Part shown: positions 59,301-64,000 of the stretch, piece after piece
Numbering within the stretch: the first letter of the stretch is position 1
Layout: the number at the start of each line of letters is the position of its first letter
Assembly: GCA_947561715.1 (NCBI GenBank)
Contig: OX387197.1
Coordinates: forward strand, 1,121,001 to 1,185,000
Length of the DNA: 64,000 nucleotides
Reading direction: 5' to 3'
From: Ascidia mentula
Taxonomy: Eukaryota; Chordata; Ascidiacea; Phlebobranchia; Ascidiidae
Position numbers and translations under genes: made by a program
Notes under the pieces: generated by a model
Seen by the model: the letters and a program-made list of their open reading frames with translations, nothing else
Databases searched by the model: none
What the model was told of the DNA's origin: nothing

Positions 59301-62300
59301 CGATCCCAGGCCGTCATGCTCGACAACACATTGCAAGGAAGTGACGTAGCTGAGAGTTTATACGATGAATCGAAGTAAGATTTCTATGGTCTATGTGTTT
59401 ATCGATAGTGAATTGGCGAATTACAACTTGTGACGTCATTGAGCGAAAGTTACGATTTTTTTGAAATCAGTCTGATGAAATACCCAACTATACATTTGAT
59501 TATGTCTTCAATAGTTTGTACAAGACGACAACTGGAAATTCCCTTTATCATTCACGCTCTATCAGCTTACATCAAACACATTTTGTGAAAGTTTCAACTA
59601 GTTGCTACATCCAGTTAAAAGGGCAAATCGTGGGATAATCCCTTTTGATTTAACCAGCAGACTTCGTCAGGGCACCTAACATTTTTTGAGTTATAGTTTT
59701 TCCTATTTACCAGCTTGCTTGCACATTGATAATTAATGGTTTGAACGCGCAATCAATCACGAATTTTGTAGACAGGAGTGCAACGAGAGTCCGTAGTTGT
59801 ATTGCCCTTATTTAACATGTGGTAAAATACCCTGTTTAATTGACGGTTAATTGGTATCCAGGTTTGTAAAAGCACAGAGTCTTGAAATGGAGAGCGTAGA
59901 AAAAAAATAACCCTAATCCTGTTCTTTCAGCAAATGGGCTGACAATGCCGTCGAGTTTTTGACAACGTCCTACAAACTTAACAGATCTTCAACATTGTGC
60001 CAACTAACACAAAAGATAGAGGTAATAGTCAATGTTACATAACTATCCCCATAACAATGGGTTTGTTTGTCCGTTTGTAACACAGCAATAACTCAATTCA
60101 TTTCAATAGACTTACAATACACTCAGTATTATTGTCAAAACAGCGAAATTTCTTACATTAAATAGTTTGGTTTTCATATTTTCCCAAAAAAGAAATCATG
60201 CCCTTCTCAATTTGAGATGCAACAACCTTCAAAATCATGGGTTAAATACGTTGTGTTCCTTCAGCAACTTGGAGGTTGTTCAGTTCTAAACCTTGCGTAC
60301 GTTTGTAAACATCGTGAGTTCATCGCACAACCGGCCGTTCAAACCGCCCTCGATTACATATGGTATGGAATGACCAAGCAGGAACAACCCCTCTACAAGG
60401 TAAACATGATAGCAAGTAAAATACAACTAATATCACTAATAATTACAGCACAAACTCATATAAAAAGTTAACAAAGAGATTAAAATTACCATATACTTCG
60501 TATTTTTTCGTGTTTGACCTTGAACCACGTGTTTTCGTGCAGGTTGTAATAACCCTGATTTGTCCGATTGCTGTCCCCTGTCTAAGCGTGATTGAGAGGA
60601 AAGACGTTTTCACCACTGACATGTCACAGGTATTCACCTCTCGTTATTATTCGTTGTAAAAAACTCATTCTTCTGTCGCTTGTGTATTTAAATTTGCCAT
60701 TGAACAAAGATGTTACATCAGAACTAGTTTGTTGTCTTCTCTCAACTTCTATTTATGCATTTCGTAGACCTACCGCTCGGTGTACACCGAAGACGCGAAT
60801 GGCATGGAACAGAATGAAACGGAAGAAGGTGAACATATTAAACCTTGTGTTCAGTTTCCGTCTTTTCATTTTTGGTTTAATTATGAAAAGCTTTAGATGG
60901 TGTTTGAGACGTTATCATAATAAATTAATACCCTAACAATTTAGCTTGTTTGTTGATATTTAATATCGTCCTTGACTACCACAACAAACATGCCGCCCAC
61001 AATCAAATCAATTTGGTTTTATTTTGTACACAAAGTTACTCCACACATGAACAATAAACGTCATGCATAAAATGGTATGGGCACCGGTATAACCATAAGG
61101 TTCATCGAGTCAGGCACCTATGTTGTGCGTAACTGTTCTTTGTTGGTTTCACACTGATTGGTGCACAGGAATCGGAGGAGTGCTGAGTTTTATTGAGAAG
61201 TGGGGGACGAAAGGGGAAGTGACGACACAGCGGAAAACTCGAAATCGTCTCGTGACGGCTATGAGGGATACGTACGATTACTTTAACTCGCCCAGGGTCA
61301 AGTTTCTTGTTCATTCGGTAAGCGATGGAGGTTTTTTGTTCACTTGCTGTAAGTTGGTGGGAAATTATTTTTCTATGGATGTGGTTAGTTTACGTCATTT
61401 GTTTTTAAATCGCGTAGTAAATCTTAAACCAGGCTTCTCAGACTGTGGTTGCGAAAAAAAACAGTCTTCCAACTCATTTATTGATAAATTAATAATAATG
61501 AGTAGGCTAAGTATTTGAGATGCTAAACAAAATAACACCAAAACATTGGTATTCGAACAGTTTGGTGATATATCGCTAACTATGCCTTCTGCTTGAAACA
61601 CAGATGATTTTGTCAATCAACATAATCCTCCTAAGTTACTACATCATCTCACAAGATTACTACGTGCAAAGATACGACCCTGCACACTTTGCTGTTTCAA
61701 TCATTCTTTGCTCCTATTTTGTCGGGTTGGCCGTCGACGAAGTCCGCCAGGTGACCTTTTAACTCTTAAATACCCGTTAAATCCAGCTGTTTGTAGTATG
61801 TCTTCTGCTAATTTTTCTGTTTCAAATACTTTTTCACTTCGACGCAATGTTGCAGATAACCACGATCGAGAGCGCCACCTTGCGGGGGAAGTTAAAATCG
61901 TGGGCGGGGAGTCCATGGAATAAGATGGATTTAGTGTTGGTAACCTGTTACTTTACTGGTATGTTCGTGGATTGGTAAACGACAATTTTGCATTGGTTTT
62001 AAGATATTTTCCTCTAATAATAAATTTATTAGACTTTGCCTTTTAAGTTACTTTTCTTAAAGTCCAGTGGACAATTTAACAAACACAATTGAGAAAACCA
62101 CTCCTTAACCATTAACTTCATCCAAAAAGTTTAACCGGATTTGGGAATCTATGATATGAACAACATTGCACATATAACTGATGTAAAATTTGCATGGTAG
62201 AAGTTTTGTTCCTCATTAATTCTCAATCCAAATAAACGAATTTAGGCGTGTTTGTATAAAAATTAATATATTGTTGTCTTGCCATATAACCTTAGTAATG

Positions 62301-64000
62301 TCTCCAGGCCAGGGAATAATGTGGTCCTCAGCGTTCGGCGACAACTTATGGTACGCGGGTAAAATATTCCTGTGTATTGCTTTGTTCGCAATGTACATCA
62401 GGTGTTTCCAAGTCTACCTCGTGTTCAAATACTTCGGACCCAAGGTGTACATGATGAGGAGAATGGTGAGTTGGAACGGATATTTTTAACTCCTGTGAGC
62501 TGCAGACATATGGCCACTGTTTCGACCTGTCAGGTCACATCAGTGCAGCTTGGTTTAAAGTTTGGACGGCAAGATCGTCCAAAATCACATCAAGCTGCAC
62601 TGATGAGATCTGACAAGTCGAAACAGTGGCCATCTATCTGCAGCTCACATAATTCATATCATTTTCCTGTTCATATATTTTTAACTTCGTTTATCAGTCA
62701 TAAGTTTTATGAAATGCATAAGGACAGTGAAGGTGTGTTTGTTGGATCGTCAACTCAATATTTTGTCCACAGTTGAAGGATTTGGTGATTTTCCTTTCCA
62801 TTATGGGTTTGATATTTCTCAGTTATGGCGTCATTCTCCTTTCCGTCAACAATTATCCAAACCCGACAAAAACGTAAGCAGTCAGTTTGTACGCGTTAAC
62901 CAACTGCGCGTTAACTGGAAGTTATTATTTTTAACAAGTCCATTTACTTTCTAGTTACACGAACACATTAAACATTACATCGGTTGACACTTTCCTCTTG
63001 AGTGTCTACAACAACATTATCAGGGTTCCTTACTGGCAACTTTATGGAAACGAGCTTGGAAATGCGACTGTTGCACAAAACAGTAAGTATCTTAATCATT
63101 AAGTGTATCTCAAACTCTTTTCTGCACTCCGTGAAGAGCTTGATAATCTGAATGCCCTCTTGCAATCGGCAATTATGACGCAACAATATAAGTTTCCTCA
63201 ACTTTAAATCATCCTCAAAGTGCATGGGAAACAACCTGATATCATGTCTGCAGTGAGCACAAAATGTTGAACTGCTAATTTTTTTATTGGAGTCTAATTC
63301 AAATTGCAACGGTCGCCAGGGGGCGCTAGTGCCCATTATGCCTCGATTTGTGGAATATCAAATTTCAAACGGTCAATGTGGGCTAATTTCCAAAATGGAG
63401 TTTGTTTTAAGTTTGCTGTTAATTCCCCAGGTTACGGGATAGTATCGGCTTTGTTGACTTGCTTCTACATGTTATTCTCGAACATTCTTATGCTCAATCT
63501 ACTCATCGCGATGTTCAGGTTCGTACTCTTGTGTGGTTAAAAGTATTTGTGTCTACTGCCTGGAACATTACTAAAAATCGTTTATCTTGGGTTATTTTGT
63601 CGAAATTATTTAAACTCTGTGAACAAGGTCAAGTGAAATGAATTATTTGCAAGTTGTGTAGACGTAAGTTTATGATTTCTATAGTTACACATTCCAAACG
63701 ATTGAAGACCGCGCCGGAATATTCTGGAGTTACCACAGATTCGATGTTGTTGAAGAGTTTTGTGACAGACCTTGGCTTCCCGCTCCTTTTGTTATTCTGG
63801 AAGACATCGCCAGGTTTATCAACATTTGTAGAAACGGACCAGTTGGGTTCAGTGCCTTCAGTAAGTTGTTTATTGACAAACGAATATAAAATACACAAGC
63901 ATGGATCCAATAATATGAATTTTGTGATCATGTCAACCGCAAGTTTGTGAGAATATCATCCTCATCTTCCCATCATCTTCGTTTCAGGGAAGAAGGTGAG
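53378..64000 (+). CDS. TRPM-family cation channel (3' end beyond window)
   Basis: Melastatin-type TRP channel, plasma membrane. Twenty-four in-phase exons give about 1029 residues: 53378-53437, 54166-54267, 55089-55355, 55700-55880, 56043-56187, 56521-56668, 56915-56981, 57046-57143, 57512-57652, 58810-58990, 59058-59216, 59272-59374, 59931-60021, 60265-60399, 60543-60629, 60768-60828, 61169-61317, 61604-61750, 61856-61958, 62296-62465, 62773-62873, 62955-63082, 63431-63518, 63685-63860; a further exon starts at 63988. The N-terminal TRPM homology region includes PNIVISVAGNF, RRLDFAHTHFIFVQGD, RSEFLEYLMELGINLW and ERDLFFWSLLMGKGELALLF. Membrane helices run from about residue 719 to 970. S4-S5 RCFQVYLVFKYFGPKVYMMR and S6 LFSNILMLNLLIAMF resemble TRPM2/8, with the TRP helix after it (YTFQTIEDRAGIFWSYHRFD). 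The pore reads VPYWQLYGNEL, closer to TRPM1/3/6/7. Any C-terminal enzyme domain is outside the window. The start is the first ATG joined in phase to conserved sequence; an upstream exon remains possible. Confidence 0.92.
62494..62649. repeat. Complete foldback (hairpin) element in a TRPM intron
   Basis: A 156-bp element with two inverted arms of about 58 bp. The left arm starts TGTGAGCTGCAGACATATGG and contains CACTGTTTCGACCTGTCAGG then TCACATCAGTGCAGCTTG. The right arm is its near-exact reverse complement and ends CTGCAGCTCACA. The loop carries a nested palindrome, GGACGGCAAGATCGTCC. No coding capacity. Best preserved member of a family with at least seven copies in the window. Confidence 0.9.

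Overview
The window is nuclear DNA of an invertebrate animal. It is AT-rich and has short spliceosomal introns with GT-AG boundaries and a few GC-AG ones. Genes are close together, and the orthologues read as bilaterian: AP3D1, USP20/33, PP1 catalytic subunit, COX15, ARL3, ACSL3/4 and a TRPM channel. Compact genes, small transposons with terminal inverted repeats and an IRE1/RNase L-like kinase pair suggest a tunicate, perhaps Ciona-like. The species is inference. No prokaryotic, viral or organellar gene and no CRISPR array is visible.

Layout. 95-1872 (-): first six coding exons of AP3D1, running off the left edge. 3149-8881 (-) and 12288-19031 (-): two tandem paralogues of an IRE1/RNase L-type kinase-KEN protein, reconstructed as 18 and 23 coding exons with all phases consistent. 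19703-27806 (-): a complete USP20/USP33 deubiquitinase. 29361-30350 (+): an intronless PP1 catalytic subunit. 31228-35148 (+): COX15 in nine exons. 35873-37288 (-): ARL3, convergent with COX15. 38903-45334 (-): an ACSL3/4-type long-chain acyl-CoA synthetase whose first coding exon was not found. 45335-53377: about 8 kb without a supported gene, with repeats. 53378-64000 (+): a TRPM channel from its N-terminus past S6, running off the right edge.

Most unusual content. The kinase pair has neither the IRE1 luminal domain nor the RNase L ankyrin repeats. In both proteins an ungapped alignment of the KEN nuclease loop replaces the catalytic Arg, Asn and His with Lys, Asp and Asn or Arg, so both are predicted to be nuclease-dead. 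Gene A carries a death-like domain between kinase and KEN. Gene B lacks it and has a hydrophobic N-terminal segment followed by a region resembling TRADD-N-type adaptor domains. Together they look like a lineage-specific signalling or immune kinase family. The function is inference.

Mobile DNA: two short hAT-type elements with 8-bp target duplications (5246-5746 and 10108-10525), one TA-flanked element (27998-28401), and a dispersed foldback/hairpin family with at least seven copies. Otherwise the genes are unrelated housekeeping loci and do not form a pathway.
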